A stretch of 64,000 bases of DNA from Caulobacter soli. GTDB lineage: Bacteria; Pseudomonadota; Alphaproteobacteria; Caulobacterales; Caulobacteraceae. The stretch is taken from positions 1,178,001 to 1,242,000 of the forward strand of contig NZ_CP049199.1 of the NCBI RefSeq assembly GCF_011045195.1. The letters run 5' to 3'. Under the pieces are notes generated by a model, which saw only the letters and a program-made list of their open reading frames with translations, was not told the DNA's origin and ran no database searches. Made by a program: the position numbers and the translations under genes. This document shows positions 27,167 through 35,097 of this stretch, piece after piece; positions within the stretch are counted from its first letter, which is position 1; each line of letters opens with the position of its first letter.

Positions 27167-28174
27167 TCACACTGCCGGGCTCATCACCGCCATCATCCCC
27201 TGCGTCCGCGCTCGAACCTCCGGCGAGGCCAGGCAATCGGCCACGGCCTCGTAGCCCGCCGCGCCCGGATAGGGCGCCACGCGGATCGGCGGGGCGTGGT
27301 TGGCGGGGCAGTAGAGGATCGTTTCGCCCAGCCCGACGGCGGCCACGTCGAGGATGGCGTTGGAGCGGGTGAGCAGGAACACCGGACGCGCCTTGGAGCT
27401 CCGACGACGCAGATGAACGGCGAGGGCCTCTTGAGTAGCCTGGTCCAGTCCGTGTTCCGGCATGTCGATGACCAGGGCCGCGGCCCCGTCGGCGTCCAGC
27501 GCGACGAGCAAGGTCCGCAGGGCTTCGGACGGCGCGGCCCCGTCCTCGGCGAGCCAGGCCAAGGCCTGCTTGACCCGCGTGGCGTGCGCCGCGTCGGTGA
27601 TGTCGGCGGCCGTCCGATCCAGGCCCAGGAATACCGCCCCCGGCAGGGCTTCCGCGAGGCGCATCGCCAGCCGCGTCTTGCCGCTGCCCAGGGGGCCGGT
27701 GATGTAGGTCAGGGGCGGGATGTCGCGCAGTTCGAACCGCTCGCCGCCCCAGGGCCAGGGCAGCTCGAACGCGACGCCGAGACCAGGGCGCGGGGTCAGC
27801 AGGTTCGTGAGGTCCTCGGCGGTGGGCGCCCGCCCTCGGGCCAGATCGGCGCGCAGGTCGCGGACCTTTTCGACCGCCCCGGTCAGCTGGCGAACCTGGC
27901 CTTCCAGCGCTGCCTGATGCGCGGCGAGGGCGGGCTCCAGGGCCTGGGCGTCGCCGTCCAGCACGTCGGCGATCCGGGCCAGGCTGAGACCCAGGGCGCG
28001 CAGGGCGACGATCTCGCCGGCGCGCGTCATCTGGTCGGGACCATAGGCCCGCCACCCGGCCGCCGTGCGGACCGGGGTCACCAGACCGCGCTGCTCGTAG
28101 AGCCGCAGGGCCTTGGCCGAGACGCCCAGTCGCCGGGCGGCCTCGGCGGGGTTCAGGAAGCAGGTGGAGCGCAC
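27167..28174 (-). CDS. MerR-family regulator fused to a P-loop ATPase domain (335 aa)
   Basis: The N-terminus is a MerR winged helix (LNPAEAARRLGVSAKALRLY, then EQRGLVTPVRTAAGWRAYGP) with the usual dimerisation helix (QALEPALAAHQAALEGQVRQ). Instead of a short effector domain, residues about 145-335 form an ATPase: Walker A GPLGSGKT and a Walker B-like segment AALVIDMPEHGLD. Normal MerR proteins are 120-160 aa. GTG 28174 was chosen because GAGGTGA precedes it. A promoter with a 19-bp spacer, typical of MerR targets, lies just upstream, so autoregulation is likely. The ligand and the use of ATP are unknown. Confidence 0.85.
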   Translation of the reverse strand: MRSTCFLNPAEAARRLGVSAKALRLYEQRGLVTPVRTAAGWRAYGPDQMTRAGEIVALRALGLSLARIADVLDGDAQALEPALAAHQAALEGQVRQLTGAVEKVRDLRADLARGRAPTAEDLTNLLTPRPGLGVAFELPWPWGGERFELRDIPPLTYITGPLGSGKTRLAMRLAEALPGAVFLGLDRTAADITDAAHATRVKQALAWLAEDGAAPSEALRTLLVALDADGAAALVIDMPEHGLDQATQEALAVHLRRRSSKARPVFLLTRSNAILDVAAVGLGETILYCPANHAPPIRVAPYPGAAGYEAVADCLASPEVRARTQGMMAVMSPAV

Positions 28175-28205
28175 GGAATCACCTCGTTGACGGCTGACCG
28201 TACGC

Positions 28206-28236
28206 CTTATCGGGGCGGTCCCAGGGGCCGGGTCAA
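28206..28236 (-). promoter_or_regulatory. MerR-type promoter with 19-bp spacer in front of the MerR-ATPase gene
   Basis: On the minus strand TTGACC (28231-28236) and GATAAG (28206-28211) are separated by exactly 19 bp. Such a stretched spacer is the hallmark of promoters activated by DNA distortion through MerR proteins. The start codon lies 31 bp further on. Confidence 0.5.
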
Positions 28237-28251
28237 CGGGTGTTGGTGGTG

Positions 28252-29121
28252 TTAGTCGAACACCACCGTCTTGGCGCCCGCGATCAGCACGCGGTGCTCG
28301 ACATGCCAGGTCACCGCCCGGGCCAGCACGGTGCATTCGACGTCGCGGCCCAGGGTCACCAGGTCGTCGGGGGTGTGGCTGTGGTCCACGCGGTGGACAC
28401 CCTGTTCGATGATCGGGCCTTCGTCGAGGTCGGTGGTCACGTAGTGGGCCGTGGCGCCGATGATCTTCACGCCGCGCTCGTGGGCCTGGTGATAGGGCTT
28501 GGCGCCCTTGAAGCTGGGCAGGAACGAGTGGTGGATGTTGATGCACTTGCCCGACAGCCGCGCGCACAGGGCCGGCGACAGGATCTGCATGTAGCGGGCC
28601 AGCACCACCAGATCGACGGCCAGGTCGTCGACCAGCTTGAGGAAGGCGTCTTCCTGCTCGGCCTTGTTGGCCTTGGTGGTGGGCAGGTGGAAATAGGGCA
28701 GGCCGCTCCATTCGGTGAACGAGCGCATGTCCTCGTGGTTGGACACCACCCCGACGATCTCGACCGGCAGCAGGCCAGCGCGCCAGCGGTGCAGCAGGTC
28801 GAACAGGCAGTGGCCGAACTTGGAAACGGCGATCAGCACCTTGGGCTTGGCGCCCGCGTCATGCAGGGCCCAGGTCATGCCGAAGCGCTTGGCGATCAGC
28901 TCGAAGCCCCGGCGCAGGTCGTCGATCCCCGGCATCTCGCCGTCGGGCCGAAACACCGTGCGCATGTAGAACTGGTCGGCCAAGCCGTCGTTGAAGTGGC
29001 TGCTCTCGACGATCGAGGCGTCGTTGTCGGCCAGGAAGCCGGACACGGCGGCGACCACGCCCTTCCGGTCGGGGCATTGCAGGATCAGGATGTAGCGGTC
29101 GGCGGGGGTCTTGGCGTCCAT
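28252..29121 (-). CDS. purU: Formyltetrahydrofolate deformylase
   Basis: PurU hydrolyses 10-formyl-THF to formate and THF, balancing one-carbon units for purine and glycine metabolism. The 289-aa protein has the N-terminal ACT domain (ILILQCPDRKGVVAAVSGFL) and the formyltransferase-like catalytic domain with INIHHSFLPSFKGAKPYHQA and DLDEGPIIEQGVHRVDH. The family's catalytic Asn, His and Asp are in place. ATG 29121 gives the normal length; an upstream ATG (29157) would add 12 atypical residues. It is followed by the MerR-ATPase gene after 77 bp that contain the latter's own promoter. Confidence 0.95.
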   Translation of the reverse strand: MDAKTPADRYILILQCPDRKGVVAAVSGFLADNDASIVESSHFNDGLADQFYMRTVFRPDGEMPGIDDLRRGFELIAKRFGMTWALHDAGAKPKVLIAVSKFGHCLFDLLHRWRAGLLPVEIVGVVSNHEDMRSFTEWSGLPYFHLPTTKANKAEQEDAFLKLVDDLAVDLVVLARYMQILSPALCARLSGKCINIHHSFLPSFKGAKPYHQAHERGVKIIGATAHYVTTDLDEGPIIEQGVHRVDHSHTPDDLVTLGRDVECTVLARAVTWHVEHRVLIAGAKTVVFD

Positions 29122-29189
29122 GGCAGGGGTCGTAGTCGACCTGAGCCGCACGGCCAAGCCGCATTGTTCTCACAGGGCTTTCACAAAAG

Positions 29190-29227
29190 GAAAACGGGTC
29201 GCGATCGCCGACACGATCGCGACCCGT
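29190..29227 (-). terminator. Rho-independent terminator downstream of the TonB receptor
   Basis: ACGGGTCGCGATCG (29194-29207) and its perfect complement (29214-29227) form a 14-bp stem with a 6-nt loop. Read on the minus strand it is followed by TTTTCCTTTTG. It lies 48 bp after the receptor stop and before purU. Confidence 0.8.
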
Positions 29228-29275
29228 GCTTCAAGCCGGTCGAAGGGGAATAGGCCCGGCTAGAACCTCATCAGC

Positions 29276-31516
29276 CTAGAACTTCACCGCCAGCGAGACG
29301 CTGTAGTTGCGGTCGGGCTGGGTGTAGGCGTCCTTGACGACGGAGTTGTCGGCCAGGCCGCGCACGTCGCCCCACCAGGCGTAGGTCTGGCCGGTGAGGT
29401 TGAAGACGCCGCCGCGCAGGGTGACGTTGTCGGTGACGTTCCAATAGGCCGTCAGGTCGAACACCGTGAATTCCTTGGGCATCCAGCAGTAGTCCGAACC
29501 GGTCAGGGTGCGGGGCGGCGTGCCGGTGGTGATCGAGCAGCTGACGCCCGAGCGACCGGCCGACTCCTTGGCCGAGTGGACGGCGTTCAACGCGCCGCCG
29601 AACCGGCCGGCCGGATCGCGGTACGACAGGCCGGCGACGACCTTGACCGGGTCGATGGTGACCAGCGGGGCCTTCACGCCGTTGTTCTCGGAATTGCCGC
29701 GAGCGTAGGAGGCCGCGCCCTGCAGAGTGAAGCCGTGGCCCAGCTCGGTGACGAAGCGGGCCTCGGCGCCGCTGATCTCGGCCTTGGACTGATTGATGTA
29801 CTGGTAGACCGCCGGATTGGTGGGGGTGAACGCGCCGCGCACCTGCACCTGCTCGATGAAGTCGTCGTACTTACCGGTGAAGCCGGTGACGCTGGCGTTC
29901 CAGGTCGGACGGTTCAGGCGGAAGCCCAGCTCGAAGGTCTCGCTGGTCTCGGGCTTCAGGTCGGGGTTGGACACCGACATGTAGTTGGAGACCAGGTTGG
30001 CGAAGCCGTTGTTGACCTGCGAGGGCGAGGGGGCCTTGAAGCCGGCGGCGGCGTTGGCGAACACGGTCACCAGGTCGGTGGCTTTCCACACCACGCCCAG
30101 CTTGGGCGAGACGTGGCTGTCGCTCTGGCTGGCCGGCACGTTGGCGGTGAACAGGGCGTCCTTCTTGGGCTCCAGCTTGTAGTAGTCGAAGCGCACGGCC
30201 GGATAGAAGGTGACCGGGCCAACCGCGACCTCGTCCTGCGCATAGGCGCCGGCCAGGGTGTAGTCGGTGGTCGGGAAGGCGCGGGTGGGGAAGGTCTCGC
30301 CGGCGGGCGGCACGGTGCCGTCGCGCACGCCTTCCTGGCGGGTGATCGAGGCGTCGCCGCCCCAGACGAACTTGTTGGTCACGCCGCCGATCGTGGCGTC
30401 GCTATGCAGTTCCAGCGCCGCGCCCCAGACTTCGTTGTCGAAGGTGGCGTCGCGGGTGCGGTCGACGGCGGTGTTGCGGTCTTCGGCCGAATACTGCCGG
30501 GTGGTGCTGTTCTGGTAGTACAGCGTGGTTTGGGCCGATTGGATCAGGCCCTGGCCGCCGGTGTAGCGGTGGTCGAAGCTGACGCGGTCGCGCTTCATCT
30601 TGTCGAAGGCGGTCAGGCCCAGCACGCTGGTCGAGGCCAGCGGCGGCTTGGCGATGGCGCTCAGCACCGTCCAGCTGGTGTCGCTGTCCAGGTGGTCATA
30701 GGTCAGGCGGAAGCGGTTCTGGTCGTTCAGGGTGTAGACCACCCGGGCCAGCACGGCGTTGGACTGGTCGTCCTCGGGGTTGGCGGTGGTGCGGTCGGTG
30801 TTGGCCGAGTCGTTGGTCCCGGCCGTCTTCTGGCCCTCGCCGTCGCGACGGGTATAGGCGACCATGCCTTCCCAATTGCCGCTCTGGCCGGCGGCGGTCA
30901 GGCTTTCGGTCCAGCTCTCGTCGGCCGAGGCGTAGCCGACGCGGCCGCGCAGGGCGAAGCTCTTGCCGCCCGTCAGCAGGTCGGACGGATCCTTGGTGAA
31001 GTAGTTGACCGAACCGGCCAGGCCGTCGCTGCCGTAGAGCGCGCTGGCCGGGCCGCGCACGATCTCGACCGACTTCAGGGTGTCCAGGTCGACATAGTCG
31101 CCGCGACCCATGTTCTGGGCGCCGAAGGCGTAGCCGTCGGGCACGCGCACGCCGTCGACCATGATCAGGACGCGGTTGCCTTCCAGGCCGCGGATGTTGA
31201 AGCCGCTGTTGCCGTCGCGGCCCGTCGAGGCGCCGGCGGCGGTGAAGCGGGCGGGGGCGCGGCGCACCGAGACGCCGGGCTCGAAGCGGACCAGGTCCTT
31301 GATGTCCTTGACCAGGCCGTCCTCGATGTCCTGGTCGGAGATCACGCTGGCGGTCACCGGGGCGTCCTGCAGCTTCTTCTCCGAGCGGGTGGCGGTGACC
31401 GTCACCTTGTCGAGTTCGGCGGCGTCGGAGGCGGTTTCGGCCGCGAAAGCAGCCTGAGCGCAGAGCAGGGCCGACGCAGAGGCGGCGGCGAAACAGACGA
31501 GTTTGGCGCGAGACAT
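29276..31516 (-). CDS. TonB-dependent outer-membrane receptor, haem/haemoglobin-type
   Basis: The 746-aa product has a Sec signal peptide (CFAAASASALLCAQAAFAAE), a TonB box region (LDKVTVTATRSEKK), a plug domain with IRGLEGNRVLIMVDGVRVPD and VEIVRGPASALYGSDGLAGS, and a 22-strand barrel ending in F (YSVSLAVKF). The plug and GGVFNLTGQTYAWWGDVRGL near the end resemble HutA/HmuR-like haem or haemoglobin receptors. ATG 31516 fits the signal peptide; the ribosome-binding site is weak. It is divergent from the DUF4198 gene, and two perfect dyads between them suggest control by a Fur-type repressor. Substrate may be haem, iron chelate or another metal complex. Confidence 0.92.
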   Translation of the reverse strand: MSRAKLVCFAAASASALLCAQAAFAAETASDAAELDKVTVTATRSEKKLQDAPVTASVISDQDIEDGLVKDIKDLVRFEPGVSVRRAPARFTAAGASTGRDGNSGFNIRGLEGNRVLIMVDGVRVPDGYAFGAQNMGRGDYVDLDTLKSVEIVRGPASALYGSDGLAGSVNYFTKDPSDLLTGGKSFALRGRVGYASADESWTESLTAAGQSGNWEGMVAYTRRDGEGQKTAGTNDSANTDRTTANPEDDQSNAVLARVVYTLNDQNRFRLTYDHLDSDTSWTVLSAIAKPPLASTSVLGLTAFDKMKRDRVSFDHRYTGGQGLIQSAQTTLYYQNSTTRQYSAEDRNTAVDRTRDATFDNEVWGAALELHSDATIGGVTNKFVWGGDASITRQEGVRDGTVPPAGETFPTRAFPTTDYTLAGAYAQDEVAVGPVTFYPAVRFDYYKLEPKKDALFTANVPASQSDSHVSPKLGVVWKATDLVTVFANAAAGFKAPSPSQVNNGFANLVSNYMSVSNPDLKPETSETFELGFRLNRPTWNASVTGFTGKYDDFIEQVQVRGAFTPTNPAVYQYINQSKAEISGAEARFVTELGHGFTLQGAASYARGNSENNGVKAPLVTIDPVKVVAGLSYRDPAGRFGGALNAVHSAKESAGRSGVSCSITTGTPPRTLTGSDYCWMPKEFTVFDLTAYWNVTDNVTLRGGVFNLTGQTYAWWGDVRGLADNSVVKDAYTQPDRNYSVSLAVKF

Positions 31517-31542
31517 TAGGAGACCCCCGGGTCCTGTTGTTA

Positions 31543-31559
31543 ATGCGAATTGTTCGCAT
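31543..31559. promoter_or_regulatory. Perfect dyad ATGCGAA-TTG-TTCGCAT near the TonB receptor start
   Basis: This 7+3+7 inverted repeat lies 27 bp upstream of the receptor ATG and is well placed to overlap its promoter. It is probably an operator; the regulator is not identified. Confidence 0.6.
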
Positions 31560-31612
31560 CTATTGGGCGGTGAGCTACGGCCATCGCGCGCCTTGGTCAA
31601 GCTAAATGAGAT

Positions 31613-31627
31613 TGATTCTTAGAATCA
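31613..31627. promoter_or_regulatory. Fur/Zur-like 7-1-7 dyad TGATTCT-T-AGAATCA
   Basis: The perfect 7-1-7 inverted repeat has the TGAtnnT-n-AnnATCA form of Fur-superfamily boxes. It sits 51 bp before the DUF4198 start and 97 bp before the receptor start, so it could control both. Confidence 0.6.
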
Positions 31628-31677
31628 CTAGCAGTAGGGCTTCCAGCGACGCTTTCCTGAATCCGGAGATTCCGCCC

Positions 31678-32475
31678 ATGCGCCGTTCGCTATCCTTCGC
31701 CGCCTTCGCGATCGGCGCGACCCTCGCCGGCGCCTTGGCCGGCGCGGCCCAGGCCCACTCGCCCTACCTGCTGCCGACCGTGTTCGACGCGTCCGACCGC
31801 AAGCTTGTGACGGTGCAGGGTTCGTTCACCGAGAGCTTCTTCACGCCCGAAGTCGTGATGAAGTCGGACGCCTGGGCGGTGGTCGGGCCGGACGGCGCGC
31901 GCAAAGCCCTGACGCCGACCAACCTGCGCGAACTGGCCCTGGTCGAGGTGCCCACCGAGGCGGCCGGCACCTATCGCATCACCAGCGGCCAGCGCACCGG
32001 CCGCACCGCCAAGGCGGTGCTGGTCAAGGGCGAGTGGGAGTTCATCGAGGATCCCAGCAAGGCCCCGGCCGGGACCACGCCCGTCGACATGCAGAGCCTG
32101 ACCCTGGCCGATGTCTATGTCACGCGCGGGGCGCCCACCACGGCCGCCCTCGCCCCGGTCGGCAAGGGCCTGGAGTTCGTGGCCGTCACCCATCCCAGCG
32201 AGATCACCACCGGCCAGGACGCCAAGTTCGTGGTGCTGTTCGACGGCAAGCCGGTGAAGGGCCAGGCCGTCACCCTGCACGGCGCCGACGATCACTACGC
32301 CGAGGCCAAGGCCGCGCCGATCACCGTCACCAGCGACGACCAGGGCCGCTTCACGATCAAGCCGGGCCACTCGGGCGTCTACCAGATCCAGGCCCGCTAC
32401 CGCGTCGCCCCGACCGCCGCCGATCCGGTCGGCCACTCCTACACCTACGCTCTCACCTTCGAATCCCTGCGCTGA
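31678..32475 (+). CDS. DUF4198 periplasmic protein, metal-uptake associated
   Basis: The 265-aa protein has a signal peptide cut near QAHSPY. The DUF4198 body contains SPYLLPTVFDASDRKLVTVQ and ends with the beta-sandwich DDQGRFTIKPGHSGVYQIQA. His residues at the mature N-terminus (AHSP) and in TLHGADDHYAEA could bind metal. Members are often found next to TonB receptors and Ni/Co or iron uptake genes, as here. ATG 31678 has GGAG upstream. The EF-hand gene follows 14 bp later, so both are probably under the Fur-like dyad. Confidence 0.85.
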   Translation: MRRSLSFAAFAIGATLAGALAGAAQAHSPYLLPTVFDASDRKLVTVQGSFTESFFTPEVVMKSDAWAVVGPDGARKALTPTNLRELALVEVPTEAAGTYRITSGQRTGRTAKAVLVKGEWEFIEDPSKAPAGTTPVDMQSLTLADVYVTRGAPTTAALAPVGKGLEFVAVTHPSEITTGQDAKFVVLFDGKPVKGQAVTLHGADDHYAEAKAAPITVTSDDQGRFTIKPGHSGVYQIQARYRVAPTAADPVGHSYTYALTFESLR

Positions 32476-32489
32476 GAAAGACCAGCCTC

Positions 32490-32951
32490 ATGAAGACCAA
32501 GATCGCCCTCCTGGCCGCCGCCGCCCTCTGTGTCGCCGCGCCCGCCTTCGCCGCCTCGCACGCCCGCGACACCTTCATCAAGGAGCAGGACCTCAACGGC
32601 GACGGCTCGGTCAGCAAGGAAGAGTTCAAGACCGGTCGCGAGAAGCAGTTCGCCGGCATCGACGCCAACCACGACGGCAAGCTCTCGCACGACGAATATG
32701 TCGGCGAGTTCACCGCGCGCCTGACCAAGCGCCTGGCCGCCTCGACCGATACGCCGGAGAAGAAGGAAGAGGAGCGCGTGCGCCAGCTGCGTCAGGCCGA
32801 CGTGCGCTTCGGCGTGCTCGACACCGACAAGAGCGGCGGCATCACCCCGGCCGAGTTCGAATATTCGGGCTGGCGGATGTTCGTCACCCACGACACCAAC
32901 AAGGACGGCGTGGTCTCGGCGGCCGATCCGGTGGCTGAAGACACGAACTAG
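32490..32951 (+). CDS. Periplasmic EF-hand (calmodulin-like) protein
   Basis: The 153-aa protein has a signal peptide (LLAAAALCVAAPAFA) and four EF-hand loops: DLNGDGSVSKEEF, DANHDGKLSHDEY, DTDKSGGITPAEF and DTNKDGVVSAAD. All keep Asp at positions 1 and 3 or 5 and three keep Glu at 12; the last loop ends in Asp and may be weak. It should bind calcium in the periplasm. The 14-bp gap after DUF4198 places it in the same operon. Its link to metal uptake may be as a Ca sensor or buffer; that is inference. Confidence 0.9.
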   Translation: MKTKIALLAAAALCVAAPAFAASHARDTFIKEQDLNGDGSVSKEEFKTGREKQFAGIDANHDGKLSHDEYVGEFTARLTKRLAASTDTPEKKEEERVRQLRQADVRFGVLDTDKSGGITPAEFEYSGWRMFVTHDTNKDGVVSAADPVAEDTN

Positions 32952-32964
32952 CACCCTCTCTATA

Positions 32965-33091
32965 CCGCTCATCCCGGCGAATGCCGGGACCCAGATCCTA
33001 TGGCGGTGCGGATGACTGGATAGGCTCAGCGCTCCTGGCGTCAGCCTCAAAGCTATTCTATCTGGGTCCCGGCATTCGCCGGGATGAGCGG
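32965..33091. repeat. 127-bp palindromic repeat element, copy A
   Basis: A perfect 32-bp terminal inverted repeat (starting CCGCTCATCCCGGCGAATGC and ending at 32996; partner 33060-33091) flanks a 63-bp spacer. The spacer is related in reverse orientation to that of copy B at 33952-34078, so the whole element is a mobile-type repeat, not just a hairpin pair. Confidence 0.85.
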
Positions 33092-33163
33092 ATTTATTTG
33101 CAACTCAATGGTTGCCTATTTGACCTGCTGGAGTCATGAATGTGCAACCAGGAGGTTGCTATC

Positions 33164-33610
33164 ATGACCGACCGCATCGAAAAGACCATCGACCTGAACG
33201 CGCCGATCGAGCGCGTCTGGCGCGCCGTCAGCGACCACAAGGAATTCGGGACCTGGTTCAAGGTCGATCTGGAGGCGCCGTTCGTCGTCGGCCAGGAGGC
33301 GCGCGGCCAGATCACCCACCCGGGCTTCGAGCACGTGACCTGGAAGGCCAGGGTGACGGCCATCGAGCCGCCCCGGCGCTTCGCCTTCACCTGGCATCCC
33401 TACGGCGTCGATCCCGATATTGACTACGACCAGGAGGAGCCGACCCTGGTCGAGTTCCTGCTCGAACCGAACGGGGCCGGCACGCGGCTGACCGTCGTCG
33501 AGTCCGGCTTCGACAAGGTCCCCGCCCATCGTCGCGAGGAAGCCTTCCGGATGAACGACGGGGGCTGGACGCAGCAGGTGCGGAACATCAAGGCCCATGT
33601 TGAATCCTAG
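33164..33610 (+). CDS. SRPBCC/AHSA1-family protein
   Basis: The 148-aa protein has the AHSA1-like helix-grip fold: IEKTIDLNAPIERVWRAVSD at the start, EFGTWFKVDLEAPF, FEHVTWKARVTAIEPPRRFA and the C-terminal helix FRMNDGGWTQQVRNIKAHVE. Such proteins bind small hydrophobic ligands and are commonly paired with an ArsR repressor, as here. ATG 33164 follows AGGAGG at good spacing. It overlaps the arsR start by 14 bp, so the two are co-translated. The pair is enclosed by two copies of the 127-bp repeat. Confidence 0.9.
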   Translation: MTDRIEKTIDLNAPIERVWRAVSDHKEFGTWFKVDLEAPFVVGQEARGQITHPGFEHVTWKARVTAIEPPRRFAFTWHPYGVDPDIDYDQEEPTLVEFLLEPNGAGTRLTVVESGFDKVPAHRREEAFRMNDGGWTQQVRNIKAHVES

Positions 33611-33935
33611 CGTCCAGGACCCCGCGCCGATCTTCGCGGCCTTGGGTGACCGCACGCGCCTGTCGCTGCTGGGCAAGCTGGCCGATGGCCAGGCGCGGTC
33701 GATCGCGGCCCTGTCGAGCGACACGGACCTGACCCGCCAGGCCATCACCAAGCACCTGCACGTGCTGCAGGACGCCGGCCTGGTGGCCAGCCTCAAGGTC
33801 GGCCGCGAAAGCCGCTTCGCCGCCCGCCGCGAGACGATCGACGAGGCGCGGGCCTATCTGGACCGGGTGTCGCGCCAATGGGACGACGCGCTGGGACGGT
33901 TGAAGGCGTTCGTGGAGACGGACGGAGCTGGTTAG
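33597..33935 (+). CDS. ArsR-family transcriptional regulator
   Basis: This 112-aa winged-helix protein shows the ArsR pattern FAALGDRTRLSLLGKLADGQ, followed by the recognition helix TDLTRQAITKHLHVLQDAGL and the wing VGRESRFAARRE. No cysteine pair is present, so it is not a metal-sensing ArsR; it is of the type linked to SRPBCC proteins. It overlaps the SRPBCC gene by 14 bp. It probably represses its own operon. The bracketing repeats suggest that the pair could move as a unit. Confidence 0.92.
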   Translation: MLNPSVQDPAPIFAALGDRTRLSLLGKLADGQARSIAALSSDTDLTRQAITKHLHVLQDAGLVASLKVGRESRFAARRETIDEARAYLDRVSRQWDDALGRLKAFVETDGAG

Positions 33936-33951
33936 AGCGTGGGTTTTTTGC

Positions 33952-34078
33952 CCGCTCATCCCGGCGAAGGCCGGGACCCAGATGGGCTAGCGCTTGGGTC
34001 GACGCCAAGAGCTCCGAGCCCGTCCAATCATCCACACCGCTTGAGGATCTGGGTCCCGGCGTTCGCCGGGATGAGCGG
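33952..34078. repeat. 127-bp palindromic repeat element, copy B
   Basis: The arms 33952-33983 and 34047-34078 are imperfect complements (CCGCTCATCCCGGCG versus CGCCGGGATGAGCGG at the tips) around a 63-bp spacer. The length is identical to copy A and the spacer is similar when A is reversed. The two copies flank the SRPBCC-ArsR pair in opposite orientation. Confidence 0.85.
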
Positions 34079-34095
34079 AGGGAAAGGAGCGCATC

Positions 34096-35076
34096 CTACA
34101 TCGCGTCGTGCGACACCAGCAGCAGGATCGACAGGTCCTTCTCCGGCCGCCAGTTGGCGCGGCGCATCTCGAACTGGGTGGGGCTGATCTTCTTGACGCC
34201 CGAACCGCAGAAGCTGACCAGGTTCTTGGGCGAGCCCTTGTCGACCACCAGGCGGAAGTCGCCGATCGGCTTCTTCCAGTTGCCGCCGGTGACCAGCACA
34301 TAGTCGATCCAGCGGTCGACCCACGGGGCGTTGCCGTCTTTGTCGGCCTTGGCGGCGCGGACGACGGTGTCGGTCAGGGTCTGGTCGACGCAGTACTTGT
34401 CCTTGATCTCGCTGGCGTACGGCGTGCCGACATTGGTGGCCACGGTCGCGCCGATCGAGGGGGTGTAGGCGTGCTCGACCACGATCGGCCGGCCGGCCGG
34501 GAAGGTCTGCAGCCAGTGATAGGTGGTCTTCAGCACCCATTGCGGGCCCTCGTCGCCCTCGCCGTCATAGAGGCCCAGCCGGACGGCCTCGTCGCGCTTG
34601 GCCTTGGGCAGGGCGGCCATGGCCTCGTCGGCGCCCGCCACGTGCACGGCCAGGGGGATATGGTTGGCGACCAGCCAGGCCGTGCGGTCGACGCCGTCGG
34701 TGGCGATGGCCTTCTGCTCGACTTCGGCCTTCACCAGCTTGCCATCGACCTTGGTCGAGAAGCCCAGGACGTTGGCCGGAGCGTCGTCGATCGGGATCGA
34801 AACGTCGCTCTGGAAAAAGCCCGGTCCGCCGATGTCGGGCATCGGGAAGGCGACGCGGACGGTGACGTCCTTGCCGCTGGTGTTGGCGAACACATAGCGC
34901 ACCCGCACGGCCTTTTCGGAGATGTAGAGGTCTTCGGAGCGCATCTCGATGCTGTCGCTCTTGGTCAGCACCAGACCGCCGGCCGCCAGTTCGGCCGAGG
35001 TGTCGTTGGCCCAGGCGGGGGCGGACGCGAGGCAGGCGAGGGCGGCGATCAGGGCGGCGAGGGGGCGCTGGGTCAT
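34096..35076 (-). CDS. DUF4424-type periplasmic protein
   Basis: The 326-aa protein has a signal peptide (LAALIAALACLASAPAWAND) and a mature part starting DTSAELAAGGLVLTKSDSIE, followed by MRSEDLYISEKAVRVRYVFA. The conserved YVFANTSGKDVTVRVAFPMP and the core PIVVEHAYTPSIGAT fit DUF4424, a family of secreted proteins of unknown role. Two cysteines (DKYCVDQT, SFCGSG) may form a disulfide. It stands alone between repeat copy B and the VOC gene. Function unknown. Confidence 0.82.
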   Translation of the reverse strand: MTQRPLAALIAALACLASAPAWANDTSAELAAGGLVLTKSDSIEMRSEDLYISEKAVRVRYVFANTSGKDVTVRVAFPMPDIGGPGFFQSDVSIPIDDAPANVLGFSTKVDGKLVKAEVEQKAIATDGVDRTAWLVANHIPLAVHVAGADEAMAALPKAKRDEAVRLGLYDGEGDEGPQWVLKTTYHWLQTFPAGRPIVVEHAYTPSIGATVATNVGTPYASEIKDKYCVDQTLTDTVVRAAKADKDGNAPWVDRWIDYVLVTGGNWKKPIGDFRLVVDKGSPKNLVSFCGSGVKKISPTQFEMRRANWRPEKDLSILLLVSHDAM

Positions 35077-35097
35077 GCGCCGAGGGATAGCACCCGA

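Noticed and set aside
32965..34078. CRISPR array from repeated CTCATCCCGGCG blocks
   Set aside because: The copies are inverted and palindromic with homologous spacers, not direct repeats with unique spacers; no cas genes.
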